Positions 23,301-33,448 of a DNA stretch of 64,000 nucleotides are shown here, one piece after another. The notes under the pieces were generated by a model. That model did not search any database, was not told the origin of the DNA, and saw only the letters and a program-made list of their open reading frames with translations. The stretch spans positions 1 through 64,000 of the forward strand of contig NZ_JARZHH010000001.1 of assembly GCF_029946515.1 (NCBI RefSeq). The letters are read 5' to 3'. Position 1 is the stretch's first letter. The number at the start of each line of letters is the position of its first letter. Source of the stretch: Polyangium sp. 6x1. GTDB taxonomy: Bacteria > Myxococcota_A > Polyangia > Polyangiales > Polyangiaceae. A program made the position numbers and the translations under genes.

Positions 23301-24435
23301 TCTGAACGGCCGGCCCATCCCCTTCCCGCTGCGCATTCACGATCCGAACCCGCTCCCCCACCACGAAAGGCTCGTGCATCGCGGCGACGTCCTCCTCGCA
23401 CACCACCGCAATCTCGCGCCCTCCGGGCTCTCGCCCGATGAACCCCCCGCGGTTCATCACGCTCTGCACGACGACCTCCACGTCGACTCGCGCCCCCTTC
23501 CCCCCTCCCCCGTTCGCCTTCGACTCCCAGTACACGTCGCAGAGCTGACGTACCCCGCACCCGCTGCAATGCGGCCCCAGCTTTGCCGCCGCCGGATGCG
23601 CCGACAACCCCTCCTGGTAACGCCATATCTTCTCCTCGACCTCGCGCTCTGCCGACACGAGCTCCGCCTCGGTCAAGGGCCACCGCTCGACGTGCGCCCC
23701 GTAACGCAGCTCGATGGTCGCCGGCAAGTCGCCCGTGCTTCGCCACCACATCAGCGCGTAGAGCCGGAGCTGCTCCCGGTACTGCGGCTGCGGGGCTCCG
23801 GTCTTGAAGTCGAGGACCGTCGTCTCGCCGCCCCGGCGCACGAGCAAGTCGATGAATCCCCGCAGCGGCAACGACGGGTGCCGGACCTCTTCCTCGGAGA
23901 GGATCCCTGAGAGCTCGAGCACCTCGCGCCGCGAGAGCGCGCTCGTCCCCACGTCGGCGCTTCGAGCCGGACCGAGGGCGAGCGTCGACGCCTGTCGCCC
24001 CACGGCCATGTACTCCTGCCGGAATGCCTGCGCGATCTTGTTGTAGATGTTGTGCGCCGTCGATTGAATCCGAAAGCCAGCCGCGCGTGGGTTCGATAGG
24101 GCCCGTTGGTCGAGCTCTGCTATCCGCTTGCTTGCCGTTCCGCGGATGTCCACCTTCGCGACCGCGGCGCGAAAGGCATCTGAGCCGATCTCTGGGTATC
24201 CCGCGATCGCCATCGCGCGGAACAGCTGGCTCAGGATCTCGTGGACCAGGACTCCCACATCCGCCGGCTCGCTCGGCCTTTCCGGGTAGCGCTGGAGAGC
24301 CTCGTACCTGGATCGCCCGAGCTGCCACTGGCGGAGGCATGCCGCCATCTGCTTCATGCTCGAATAGCTGTAGGTCTCCGGCGGACCTGCCCACTCCGTC
24401 GGCGCCGTCAATCGATAGAATGCGCGGGCGTCCAT
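23266..24435 (-). CDS. PD-(D/E)XK nuclease with Cas4/AddB-like Fe-S cysteines
   Basis: This 389-aa protein shows the RecB-family nuclease core: RGFIDLLV (about residue 192) and VLDFKTG (about 207), followed by YREQLRLYALMWW (motif QhxxY-like). A cysteine in the N-terminal helix (QMAACLRQWQ, about residue 33) plus a late cluster CSGCGVRQLC (about 287-296) give the four-cysteine pattern that binds a 4Fe-4S cluster in Cas4 and AddB. About 65 further residues form a small C-terminal beta domain. It is the last gene of the six-gene minus-strand operon, 2 bp after the helicase stop, so it probably supplies the DNA-cutting activity to that helicase (inference). Confidence 0.8.
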   Translation of the reverse strand: MDARAFYRLTAPTEWAGPPETYSYSSMKQMAACLRQWQLGRSRYEALQRYPERPSEPADVGVLVHEILSQLFRAMAIAGYPEIGSDAFRAAVAKVDIRGTASKRIAELDQRALSNPRAAGFRIQSTAHNIYNKIAQAFRQEYMAVGRQASTLALGPARSADVGTSALSRREVLELSGILSEEEVRHPSLPLRGFIDLLVRRGGETTVLDFKTGAPQPQYREQLRLYALMWWRSTGDLPATIELRYGAHVERWPLTEAELVSAEREVEEKIWRYQEGLSAHPAAAKLGPHCSGCGVRQLCDVYWESKANGGGGKGARVDVEVVVQSVMNRGGFIGREPGGREIAVVCEEDVAAMHEPFVVGERVRIVNAQREGDGPAVQITRAAEVFRVG

Positions 24436-24437
24436 GC

Positions 24438-27400
24438 TCAACCCTTCTCCACACCCAGATCTCGGCAGGCGCGTGGCAGATCGTTGAGCAACTTGAAGGT
24501 ATCCAGCGCCACGACGGGGACCATGTGACCCTGGGCTTCGTCGAGCACGCGGGCACCGATCACTTCGTAATCGACCAGAGGATGATGGACGTCCACCCAG
24601 ACCCAGTCGCCCGAGATCCGTACACGGAGCGGCACGGGCGCTGTCTCCGTCGCTCCGGTTTCGAATTGGATCCCGCGCAGCCTCAGGAGGTCGCAGAGGG
24701 GTCGGATTGCGACGGCGGCCTCCTCCGCGGTCACCGATGGCTCGATTCCTTCGAGTACGTACTCGAGCAGGGCAAGACCGAGATGCCGGTCGAGCGAGCC
24801 GTGCAGCATCTGGTTCCCGTAATGGCGCAGGCAGCGATGGCAGGACGTCGCGCAGTCGCAGCCGGCCAGAAGCTCGCGGGCGTCGAAGAGCACGGTCTCG
24901 ATGAATCGTCGCACCTGGTGCGTGTATCCGGCGCCTCCTGGGAGGAGGTCGTAAAGGTAGAGATCCGCCTCCCTTGTCACTTCCCCGGGCACGGGGTTCC
25001 AGTTGCCAGCGAGCTCGCCCTCGTCGATCTGGAGCGTTCGCGACGCCGCGAGACACAGGGCCTCGACGAGCGACGTCAAGGCCATCGCGCCTGCGCGCCC
25101 CGAGTGTTTCGTGTCCACCGCGCACTTCATGGGCGGCGCAAGGACCACGCGGAGGAGGAGCACGTCCGTCGGGAATTGATGGCCCAGGTAGAACGGGCCC
25201 ACGGCGGAGCCCGTGCATTGACCGCCCTCCTCGGTCGGGTGCTTGTGCACCTTGGGATGGCCGTCCTTTCCGACGAGGCGTGGCGTCGTGAAGCCCGGAC
25301 CGAAGACCGGTTCGGCCGAACCGCAGGAGGGGCAGATGTAGAAGCCCCGGTCGCCCACGCCCTTGTTCACCACGACGAGCGTCTCGGCGCGGGAAAGGAG
25401 CCGGAGACGACCCCCGTAGAGATCCTTTTCCCATTCCCTCACGGACTGCACTTCGATCTTCGCCGGCGTCGACATGCCGGCGTAGGTGATCGCACCGCCG
25501 CGGTCGATCTCTCGCTCCTTGTTCACGTCGGGGGCGAACCCTTCTGGGCGCACGAAATCGAGCGTCGCGAGCTGGGCCTCGCGGCAGACGGGGCAAGCGG
25601 GCTGCGCCCGGGTAGCGCGATCGAGCGTGACGAAGCCGCAGGATTTGCAGGCGGTATACGCGCGCGCCCGCGCCAGCACGTCACGCACGCCGGGCGGGTA
25701 TGGTGAGTACAATGCCGCCGACTCGAACCGGAACTTGTCGATGGTGAGGGTTCGTCCTGGTGCGTACTCCGAGAGGGCGATCTGGAGATCGCGCTGCGGG
25801 CTGTAGTCGAACCTGCGCTTCCACGCCTTCGCGCCGGGCCTCCGGGGCTCCGGCACCCAAAAAGAAACGGTATCGGTGGGAAACGCATAACGGGGGAGGA
25901 TGGCCCGATCGATGAGCGTCTGCAGGAGCTGTTCGTCGAGCTGGAGATCGAGCGCCGCTCGCCCCGCCTCGTCGAGCTCCGAGACTTGTGCCGCGAGCTC
26001 CACCGGAAGATCCCGGTGGAGCCGCTCGATGAGCCGATCGATGGCCCCGCCGACCGCGCGCTCGGCGCGCGTGCTCTTCTCGAAGCCGTGGCTGTAGGTC
26101 GGGATCCACGCGACGAGCTCGTTCTGGAGCCGCTCGCGGTTTTCCCGCAGCCAGACGACGAGGCGTGCGAGGGAGCAGGGCTCGCTCGGGTTCAAGAAAT
26201 CCTTCACTGTGCCGAGCGACGCGAAGAGTTGGTACGACCGGCCGCCCGGCGCGACGTTCTCGTGGAAGAACCTCTGGACGAGAAACGCGTTGACGTGCCT
26301 TTCGAGGACCTTCTGGTTCTCCACGTAGACCACCGGAGGGCGCACGTCGCCCGAGATGATCTTCTCCGGGTGCTCGTAATACCAGGCGTCGTGAGAGCCG
26401 CCGTGCGCGTAGGTGATCACCGAGGCGATGGTCCGCCCACGCCGCCCGGCGCGCCCGGCCCGCTGCTGGTAATTCGCGACGTGGGGCGGCACGTTTCGCA
26501 AGGCGACGCCGGTCAACGCGCCGATGTCGATACCGACCTCCATAGTCGTCGTACACGAGAGCACGTCGATCGGCGGTTCTCCCTCGACGCGCACGTCCTG
26601 GAAGCGGAGCTCGTACTTCTCGGTCGTCGAGAAGGCGTCATCGTCGTTCAGGCTGGAGAGCTGGGCGGTATGCTCCGCGGTTGTCAACCCGAACGGCTCC
26701 ACGGAGTCGCCCTGAAGCGCGCGCTCCACCTGATCCCGGTAGAACCCGTACCTCGCGTCGAGGTAGAGCTCGTCGTCTGCCGCGACCATCTTTCCGCGGC
26801 ATTCCGTGCATCGGTCACGGACGACGTGCACGTCGAGCCGGCTGCAGCTCGTGCAGCGCGACCAGCGCTCGTGGATGCGCGGGCGCAGGATCAAGAGCTT
26901 CGGCTGCAAGTAATAGGCGTCGTTGAGCAGCAGGAGGAACCCTTTGCTCCTCGCGAGCGTGACGAACCATGCCGTCACCTTCCTCGCGCCCTCCTCGCCG
27001 ATGGTCTCGTTCAACCATTCGGCGAAGCGAATGGGTACGAGGTCGTTCTTCGCGTCGAGCCGGATGCCCTCGGGCCGCTCCCAGGGGTCGCCGAGCTGGC
27101 TCAGGCTCGCGCCCGGCGGCAGGAAACATCGGCGCTCGAGCTGCACGCGAATCCAGGCGCGGAACATGCGCCGCACCTCGTCGTGGGAGAAGCCCACGTC
27201 CGGGAAGTCGTCGAAGATGTAATCGACGGCGGGCTCCTCCTCGACCGTCGCGAGGCCCATGGCCTGCAGCGAGAAGTAACGGTCGGTGAGCTCCGCGAAG
27301 AGGCTCTTCGCGTACGAGAGCGTCGGTTGCAGGATGTTCTGCGCGCTGTGGTGCAGCAAGGTCTCGAGGGAATGCTCCTTCGCGCGGCGAAGCTCGTCGT

Positions 27401-30206
27401 GAAACTCGGTCTCGTCGGCGGCAGGGAACGGGTCGATGCTGCGCTCCGTGCAGACCTTGAGGAGCGCCGGGAAAATGCTGGCGATCCCGGGCGGCCTCCC
27501 GATCTTCGCGAGCTCCCCCGCGGCAAGCAGCAAGACCTGCCGGAATGCGTCCCTCGAATGGCTCATCTCGAGCGCGGGTGCGAGCCGCGCCGCGCGTTGC
27601 CGCCCGTCGCTGAAGACGAGCACCTTCCGGCCACGGTTCGGCAATGTATCGTCGCGCTTCTGCGGCGGCTGCTCCGCGAATTGCGCCTCGATGAGCGCAG
27701 TGAAGGGCTGCTCTCCGCGCGTTTGCAGATCCGTGATGAACGCCTTGCGCAGCACGTTGAGAGGCAAGCCAGGGGGCTGGCAGAGGGGGCAGCGCGCGAA
27801 GCTTCCAAGGCGACGGCCCGTCTCTCGATCGCGCGGGAGCCAGATGCGCCGCACACGCGCGTGCGAGGCGTCGGCCGGCGAGACGAGGTGGCCCGTCGTC
27901 AGGTGAATCGCGGCTTCCTCCACACCCTCCTCGTTGCGCGGGCGGGTCGGGAGGATCTCGATCGTATCGAGGTCCCCAGCGGCTTCACCCCACAAGAAGC
28001 GCGCGGAATCGAGTTTGCCATTCTCGACACCCGCGCGCAGGTACGCGCCTCCGCAGTTGCGGCACGACGCGAGCTCGAGCACCCGCGCGCCACATGCGTC
28101 GCAGAGAGCCCGGGGCGCCGCGAACAGTTTTCCGAGCGGCGCCTCCTCGCCCGGGCGTTCCTGCCGGCCGCTGCAATGGGGATCGAGACACGCGTAAATG
28201 CCCGCGATGCCGCGGAACATGAGGTGGATGCGCGTCGGTAAGAGGCTCGCGTCTTCGGGCGAACGGCGCGCGAGCGTGCCGAGCGAGAGCAACACCTCCG
28301 TGGCCTTGCGGCGCGCTGCGCTTCCCGGAAAAACCACGTCGGAGAGCTCCGCGAGGGGGCGCGCCTGCTCCGACGTCGCGGCGATCACCTGGTTGACCCA
28401 CGGCCTGCCCGAGAGCGCTCGCAACAGGCGGCGGGGGATTTCGCCGGGCGAGGGGCACGGATCCGTGTCCCCGAGGTGAGCGAGGACCGGCGCGACGGCA
28501 TCGACGAGCGCCTCGGGGCCGAGATCCCCCGTCAGCGCCGTGAGCGGCACGCGCGCGAGCACGTCCGCGAGCGCGGCGTCTCCCGGAGCGACCGGCGAGG
28601 GCCGCTCGCGCTCACCGAACACGACCTCGAACCCGTCGGGCGATTTGCCCGTCAGGTCTGCCGCGAACCTCCGCGCCGTCTCCTTCGCGTCCCCGCCGCC
28701 GAGCGAGGCGCTCGTGCAGATCACCGCGATCTTCTCCGGTTTGTCGATGACGCCCAGCCGCGAGAGCAACCGTCGCAGAAGGAATGCCACCTCCGCGCCC
28801 TTGGCGCCCCGGTACATGTGCGCCTCGTCGAGCACGAGCAGGAGCCGCGATCCGGGCTGCTCGAGCCAGGCGCGCGTCTCGTCGAACATCGGCCGCTCGA
28901 AGGGGCGCGCGAGCATGTATTCGAGCATCGAGTAGTTCGTGACGAGCACGTCGGGCGCGCCCCCCTGCCCCGTCTCCGGATCACGCACCATCTCGTGCCG
29001 CGTGAAGAGCTCGCGATCGTCCGGGCCCGTGCGAAGCCGCTCGTCCCACTTGTGCTTCGTGTAGGATTGCCCCTTCTTTTTCCCGGTCTTGTACGCCGCC
29101 TTTTCGGCCTTGTCGGCTGCGAGGAAGGCTTCGAGGTCCTTCGCGGGAAATCGCCCGAGCTTCTTCAGCTCGGCCCGGAGGGCTTCCGGCATTTCGAGGT
29201 ATTTTCGCAGCAGCGGCTCGACGCGCGCGCCGTCCTTGCTCCCGTCGCGCGGCCCGGCGTAGGGCGTGCGGCTCGTGTACATGCCGAACAGCGGGTGACG
29301 CCGGCCGGGGCCCAGGCCCCGAAACTCCTGCATCACGGCCGCGCTTCCGAGGAGCAGGCGCAGGCGCGAGAGCTGGTCGTTCACCAGCGCGTTCATCGGA
29401 TAAAGAATGAGGCCACGAATGGCCCTCCTCTCGAAGCTCTTCGGGCGCCCCGAGGCCTCCTCGTACAGGCGCGCGAGGAGCGGCAGGAGGAAACACTCGG
29501 TTTTTCCGGAGCCCGTACCCGTCGCCACCACGAGGTCCCGGCCCTCGCCGAGGAATGCCTGGAATGCCTTGGCCTGGTGGTCGTAGATGCTCGGAAAGAG
29601 CAGCGTGCGGTCCGCGTCGTGGTCTGTCCTCGCCTGCGAGAGCCGCGTGAAGAGCGCCCCTGTCGCGGCGGGCAACCCGAGGTCACCGTACGTGCCTCGA
29701 AAGACCCGATACCGCGGGGTTGTTTCGACGAAGGGGTCCTGCGCGAGGAGCTTGCCGTGCTCGGCGGTCTCGAGGAGTTGGCGGCGGGATTTGATGAGGG
29801 TCGCGTCGCTCAGGGGATAAGCGCTCTCGATGTAGCGCCGTAGCTGCCGGCGGAGCCTCTGCGCGAGCCGCGTCGGCGTGTACTTCTCCTCCTCGTCGTG
29901 GCTTTGGGGCCTCTTCCAGGTCACCACCGCCGGCGCCGTGGGCGCGAGCTCGGGCTCCGGCTCGGGCGTGAGCCACTTGCGTAGGGCGTCGGAGAGCGGC
30001 CCCTCGACGCCGCGGAATGACTCGGCGAGCGCAGGGGACTTCGCGTCGAGGAAAAGCGCATCCAGAAACGCCGGGGTCGCCGAGCGGATGCCGGTGAAAT
30101 CGAAGACGTCATCCGGATGAATCTTGCGCTGGAGGAACTCCGCGTCCCCCACGTTCTGGAGAATGCCGCCCTCGTCGGCATATTTGCTCATCCGGAACGT
30201 CGTCAC
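24438..30206 (-). CDS. Very large SF2 helicase with DUF1998-type C-terminus (DruE/DrmA-like)
   Basis: This 1922-aa protein has Walker A VVATGTGSGKTE at about 226-237, motif Ia LILYPMNALVNDQ, a DEAH box in LLVLDEAHMYRGAKG (about 460-463), motif III CTSASLGG, and a helicase C-terminal half ending in QQRAGRAGRRGRT (motif VI). Zinc-type cysteines (CKSCG, CPVC) and a C-terminal C-x-C-x4-C-x2-C near 1780-1790 with HYGNQ form the DUF1998/MZB region. Size and layout match the large helicases of Druantia (DruE) and, less well, DISARM (DrmA). Residues about 30-55 (DVFDFTGIRSATPAFLDALF) look like a STAS/DUF4325 strand-helix. GTG start overlaps the upstream stop (GTGA). Confidence 0.8.
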   Translation of the reverse strand: MTTFRMSKYADEGGILQNVGDAEFLQRKIHPDDVFDFTGIRSATPAFLDALFLDAKSPALAESFRGVEGPLSDALRKWLTPEPEPELAPTAPAVVTWKRPQSHDEEEKYTPTRLAQRLRRQLRRYIESAYPLSDATLIKSRRQLLETAEHGKLLAQDPFVETTPRYRVFRGTYGDLGLPAATGALFTRLSQARTDHDADRTLLFPSIYDHQAKAFQAFLGEGRDLVVATGTGSGKTECFLLPLLARLYEEASGRPKSFERRAIRGLILYPMNALVNDQLSRLRLLLGSAAVMQEFRGLGPGRRHPLFGMYTSRTPYAGPRDGSKDGARVEPLLRKYLEMPEALRAELKKLGRFPAKDLEAFLAADKAEKAAYKTGKKKGQSYTKHKWDERLRTGPDDRELFTRHEMVRDPETGQGGAPDVLVTNYSMLEYMLARPFERPMFDETRAWLEQPGSRLLLVLDEAHMYRGAKGAEVAFLLRRLLSRLGVIDKPEKIAVICTSASLGGGDAKETARRFAADLTGKSPDGFEVVFGERERPSPVAPGDAALADVLARVPLTALTGDLGPEALVDAVAPVLAHLGDTDPCPSPGEIPRRLLRALSGRPWVNQVIAATSEQARPLAELSDVVFPGSAARRKATEVLLSLGTLARRSPEDASLLPTRIHLMFRGIAGIYACLDPHCSGRQERPGEEAPLGKLFAAPRALCDACGARVLELASCRNCGGAYLRAGVENGKLDSARFLWGEAAGDLDTIEILPTRPRNEEGVEEAAIHLTTGHLVSPADASHARVRRIWLPRDRETGRRLGSFARCPLCQPPGLPLNVLRKAFITDLQTRGEQPFTALIEAQFAEQPPQKRDDTLPNRGRKVLVFSDGRQRAARLAPALEMSHSRDAFRQVLLLAAGELAKIGRPPGIASIFPALLKVCTERSIDPFPAADETEFHDELRRAKEHSLETLLHHSAQNILQPTLSYAKSLFAELTDRYFSLQAMGLATVEEEPAVDYIFDDFPDVGFSHDEVRRMFRAWIRVQLERRCFLPPGASLSQLGDPWERPEGIRLDAKNDLVPIRFAEWLNETIGEEGARKVTAWFVTLARSKGFLLLLNDAYYLQPKLLILRPRIHERWSRCTSCSRLDVHVVRDRCTECRGKMVAADDELYLDARYGFYRDQVERALQGDSVEPFGLTTAEHTAQLSSLNDDDAFSTTEKYELRFQDVRVEGEPPIDVLSCTTTMEVGIDIGALTGVALRNVPPHVANYQQRAGRAGRRGRTIASVITYAHGGSHDAWYYEHPEKIISGDVRPPVVYVENQKVLERHVNAFLVQRFFHENVAPGGRSYQLFASLGTVKDFLNPSEPCSLARLVVWLRENRERLQNELVAWIPTYSHGFEKSTRAERAVGGAIDRLIERLHRDLPVELAAQVSELDEAGRAALDLQLDEQLLQTLIDRAILPRYAFPTDTVSFWVPEPRRPGAKAWKRRFDYSPQRDLQIALSEYAPGRTLTIDKFRFESAALYSPYPPGVRDVLARARAYTACKSCGFVTLDRATRAQPACPVCREAQLATLDFVRPEGFAPDVNKEREIDRGGAITYAGMSTPAKIEVQSVREWEKDLYGGRLRLLSRAETLVVVNKGVGDRGFYICPSCGSAEPVFGPGFTTPRLVGKDGHPKVHKHPTEEGGQCTGSAVGPFYLGHQFPTDVLLLRVVLAPPMKCAVDTKHSGRAGAMALTSLVEALCLAASRTLQIDEGELAGNWNPVPGEVTREADLYLYDLLPGGAGYTHQVRRFIETVLFDARELLAGCDCATSCHRCLRHYGNQMLHGSLDRHLGLALLEYVLEGIEPSVTAEEAAVAIRPLCDLLRLRGIQFETGATETAPVPLRVRISGDWVWVDVHHPLVDYEVIGARVLDEAQGHMVPVVALDTFKLLNDLPRACRDLGVEKG

Positions 30207-31201
30207 GAGACCTCCTCGACCACGACGCCGAGCTTTTGCCCCAGCATCACGCGTGCGTCCTGGAACATTAGTTCGTCGAGACGTACCCGCCTCGGGCCGC
30301 TCAGCATCTCGCCCACGGCGGCGAGCCAGCGATATTCCGCGGACGGAAGCAACACGGGCAACATGATCTCCAGGGCCGAGCCCACGCGCGCCGCGGACAA
30401 ACGGACGGGGGTGCCAGCCTTTTCGGCGAGCACGAACGTCGCCCGCCTCGCATCGTCGCCGGAGAGCGGCACGATCTCAGGTTTTCCGCCGACCACTCGC
30501 GCCCATCCGTATGCGCGCCATCCGCCCGTCTGCCGCGCGCGCACGAGCGCCGCCTGCTCGCCGAGCGGCGTGCTTCTCCACCACTTCTCCGGGCGGGTCT
30601 GCTTCGGCTCTGGCGCGAAGACTTCGAGTCCGTCCCATGAGATGGCGCTCGCGCGATCCTCGAAACGCACGGCCGCATCGATCCGCGCCTCGAGCTCCGC
30701 GAGGAACCGATCCCGGGCGGGCACGCGATCGAGCCCTGCCCACCGCGCCACGTCCACCACGCGCCCGCCCATCTCCTCGACGAACCTTCGCACGCGCTCG
30801 TCGTCGTCCGTCGACAAACGCCTCGGCAAACCCCCGAGCGAAAGGCCGAGCGCCGTCCGCACGTCGCCCGACGGCAGCGTCCCCGCGATCATCCACCTTC
30901 CCGGCCTGAGCAAGACGGCTCGCAGCGGCGCCCACGCCACCTCGCCTCCGGGTCCCGCGGCGACGTCTCCCACGCTTTCGAGCGTCCTCCGCGTCTCCGC
31001 GACGTCCTCCTCCGTGACACCGAAGCGCGAGAGCAGCGCGAGCACACGCGCCTCGAGCACCCAGCGCAACGTGTGCCCGAGCGCGAAGAGCTCCGCACGC
31101 ATCACCTCCGCGATGACCTCGGGCGTGCGGCCCGGCGAAACGCCGTAATGAGCCGCGACGTGGGTCTCGTACGCTTCGGGCGAAAGCAGGGTGAGGGTCA
31201 T
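30203..31201 (-). CDS. Unknown protein of the defence operon (332 aa)
   Basis: This 332-aa soluble protein has no signal peptide or membrane helix. It is mostly helical in the first half (VIAEVMRAELFALGHTLRWVLEARVLALL) with a more beta-like second half (FVLAEKAGTPVRLSAARVG). Its stop overlaps the helicase start by 4 bp, so its synthesis is coupled to that of the helicase, which suggests a dedicated partner subunit. It starts 18 bp after the 742-aa gene. I recognise no family. Confidence 0.7.
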   Translation of the reverse strand: MTLTLLSPEAYETHVAAHYGVSPGRTPEVIAEVMRAELFALGHTLRWVLEARVLALLSRFGVTEEDVAETRRTLESVGDVAAGPGGEVAWAPLRAVLLRPGRWMIAGTLPSGDVRTALGLSLGGLPRRLSTDDDERVRRFVEEMGGRVVDVARWAGLDRVPARDRFLAELEARIDAAVRFEDRASAISWDGLEVFAPEPKQTRPEKWWRSTPLGEQAALVRARQTGGWRAYGWARVVGGKPEIVPLSGDDARRATFVLAEKAGTPVRLSAARVGSALEIMLPVLLPSAEYRWLAAVGEMLSGPRRVRLDELMFQDARVMLGQKLGVVVEEVS

Positions 31202-31219
31202 CGTCGTACCCGCGGGTTT

Positions 31220-33448
31220 TCAGGCGTGAAACTGGTAGATGAATTCCTCGAAGCGGGCGAGGAGGGCTTCGTTGAAGACCGTGCGAGCGCCCGTCTCGTC
31301 CTCGAAGAGGGCGAGGAAGTTCACGGGCGGTCGTGGGAACACGCGGCCTCGCTCCCAGAGCGCCCAGGACAAACCATCCGTTAGGACGACCCGCGAGAGG
31401 CCCTCGCGCTGCGCGAGCCTCGCCCCGACGTCGCGTGCCGTGCCCGGCGCACGCGTCTCGAGATCCGTGCCACGGGGGCAAACGATCAATGCCGCGACAC
31501 GCTCCACCGTGACCCCATGCCCCTCGCGAACTGCGGTATCCAGGACCAGGGTCGAGAGCGGCCGCAACGGGAAGTCTTCCCCGTCGTCGAGGAGTGGCGG
31601 GGTCTCCGCCACGCGATATCGAAGCAGCCGGCAGATCGGTTCGATCCAGATCGTGCGTAGCAACGAGACGTCGATCGTCGTCTTCACCGACCGGGCCCGC
31701 TGCTCGAAGAGCCGTGCGAGATCGCCAAAGGTCGCGTGGATGCTCGGCCTTCGATGATGAAGGAGGAGAAGACGCCCGAATTCGCCGAAATCGAGCCACA
31801 GATCCCCGAGCCAGTCCGACGCTCGATCCGCCTCGACTTGCTTGAGCAAATCGGCGACGGGCACGACGCCTGCACGATTGGCGAAGAGCGGCTGCAAGAC
31901 CCGGGAGCGCTCGCCTTCCCACCGCGCGCCGATACGGAAAAGCGGCGGAGCGGTAATCCGCAAGTTGCCCTCGTCGAGCAAGGTCATGTCGACGTCCTGG
32001 ACGACGTCTCCGTCGATGGCGATACGCTTCTCCCCGAGCTCGACCACGGCCTGGGCCCCCGTCAATCCCGCGCCTCGGCCTGCGCGCTCATCCACCTCGA
32101 AGAGCAGCCGCTCGGGCTCGCGCGTCATCTGGACGGAGAGCACGTCGAGCGCATACCGGCCAGGCGGCAGCGGGCCGACCTTCACCAGGAAATCGCGCCC
32201 GGAAGGCAAGGCGTGGCGGGTCTGTCCCGAGGGCCCTGCCAGGAACAGCACGAGATCGCCCGGTTCGTGCGTTTCCACGCCCCCGATCTGCACGACGGGC
32301 GCATCCTCGGGCCGGAAGCAGGCATATCGCTCCCCGCCGCGCCCTTCGCGATATTCCCGCGCGGCGACGCCGACGAAATCCAGGTCGAGCGTCGTCTTCG
32401 CCGTCACGAGGTTCAGGCGGAGCAGGCGCGCCGAGAGCTCGGGGGGCATGGGCTTCGGCAGGGTGAGCTCGAAGCAGCGCCATTCTCCGGGCAATTCCTT
32501 CACGACGAATCCGGCGTCGACCTCGAATCCCGGCGGCACGAGGATCCGGTACGTTCGTCCTGGCGAGAGGATCGCTCCCGTGAGGAGCTGACCTTCCCCG
32601 TTCGCGTCCACGCGGAACGCGGTCGCGCGCGCGGTCGTGAAGCCGGGCAACATGAGCGCGGCGAGCTCCGGGCCGAGCTCCTCGTCGTAGATGCCCGAGG
32701 TGAAGCGATATTCGACCGAGGAAGGAGGTATCTCGATCCGCATCTTGCCGCTCCGCAGGTTCGACGCGAGCACGCTCCTCGTGTGCTCGCCGGAGACGAC
32801 ATCCAGCGTCTTGACGAACCCCGGCAACCCGACGAGCGGATTCGTGACGATGCAAAGCGACTCATTGAGCTCGAAATGGGCGCTCCACCCGCTCGCCTTG
32901 ACCGTGGCCTCCGCCGCCTGGCCCGGGGCGAAGAACGTCACGATGGCGGAGGTTTGTCGTTCGAGGATCTTGTCCACGGCCTCGACCGACGCGAGATCCC
33001 GCGGCTTCGGCCCTGGGGGCGGCTTCGTCATTTCGCGGACGAACAGCGGATCCACGAGCAGCGGGATCGTGTACGGGACCGGGGGCGGCGGCGGTGGAGG
33101 CGGGGGCGGCGGCGCAGCTGCAGGCGGTGGTGGTGGCGGCGGCGTAGGTTCGAGCGGCAAGCCGAGCTGCGGTCGCTCGGCGCTCGCCCTGGCCTTGAGC
33201 AGCGGGAACTCCTTGAGCAGCGCGATGGCCTGCTTCGTGAGCGCCTCGATTTCGGCATCGTTCGGCAGCGCGATCGGCCCAGCAAGGGCCTCTTCCACGG
33301 CGTGCGTGCCGCCGAGGGTGTTCACGAGCTTGTTCAGCACGTTGTGCCGGCGCAATCCGTCGATGCCCCGCGCGCGGGCGATCCGCGCGAGCACGAGCGC
33401 CGCGTCTGCGCGAAAGCTTTCGAGTGTCCGCTCCGGCCCGTGGCTCAC
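31220..33448 (-). CDS. Unknown protein of the defence operon (742 aa) with polyproline linker
   Basis: This 742-aa protein has an N-terminal helical domain (about 1-95), then a linker with runs of seven to ten prolines (about 100-125). A large beta-rich region follows (about 180-450, for example DLDFVGVAAREY and GPLPPGRYALDVLSVQ), then a C-terminal helical domain containing LLLLHHRRPSIHATFGDLARL. No nuclease, helicase or methylase motif is seen. It overlaps the methyltransferase stop by 4 bp (ATGA), so it is translationally coupled to Mod. It could be a specificity or scaffold subunit joining the modification and helicase halves of the operon (inference). Confidence 0.7.
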   Translation of the reverse strand: MSHGPERTLESFRADAALVLARIARARGIDGLRRHNVLNKLVNTLGGTHAVEEALAGPIALPNDAEIEALTKQAIALLKEFPLLKARASAERPQLGLPLEPTPPPPPPPAAAPPPPPPPPPPPVPYTIPLLVDPLFVREMTKPPPGPKPRDLASVEAVDKILERQTSAIVTFFAPGQAAEATVKASGWSAHFELNESLCIVTNPLVGLPGFVKTLDVVSGEHTRSVLASNLRSGKMRIEIPPSSVEYRFTSGIYDEELGPELAALMLPGFTTARATAFRVDANGEGQLLTGAILSPGRTYRILVPPGFEVDAGFVVKELPGEWRCFELTLPKPMPPELSARLLRLNLVTAKTTLDLDFVGVAAREYREGRGGERYACFRPEDAPVVQIGGVETHEPGDLVLFLAGPSGQTRHALPSGRDFLVKVGPLPPGRYALDVLSVQMTREPERLLFEVDERAGRGAGLTGAQAVVELGEKRIAIDGDVVQDVDMTLLDEGNLRITAPPLFRIGARWEGERSRVLQPLFANRAGVVPVADLLKQVEADRASDWLGDLWLDFGEFGRLLLLHHRRPSIHATFGDLARLFEQRARSVKTTIDVSLLRTIWIEPICRLLRYRVAETPPLLDDGEDFPLRPLSTLVLDTAVREGHGVTVERVAALIVCPRGTDLETRAPGTARDVGARLAQREGLSRVVLTDGLSWALWERGRVFPRPPVNFLALFEDETGARTVFNEALLARFEEFIYQFHA

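Noticed and set aside
23029-23910. Plus-strand frame of 293 aa across the convergent 3' ends
   Set aside because: Antisense of the Fe-S nuclease gene; no RBS and unnatural composition.
25986-28241. Plus-strand 751-aa frame
   Set aside because: Shadow of the giant helicase; Arg/Leu/Glu-rich without hydrophobic core.
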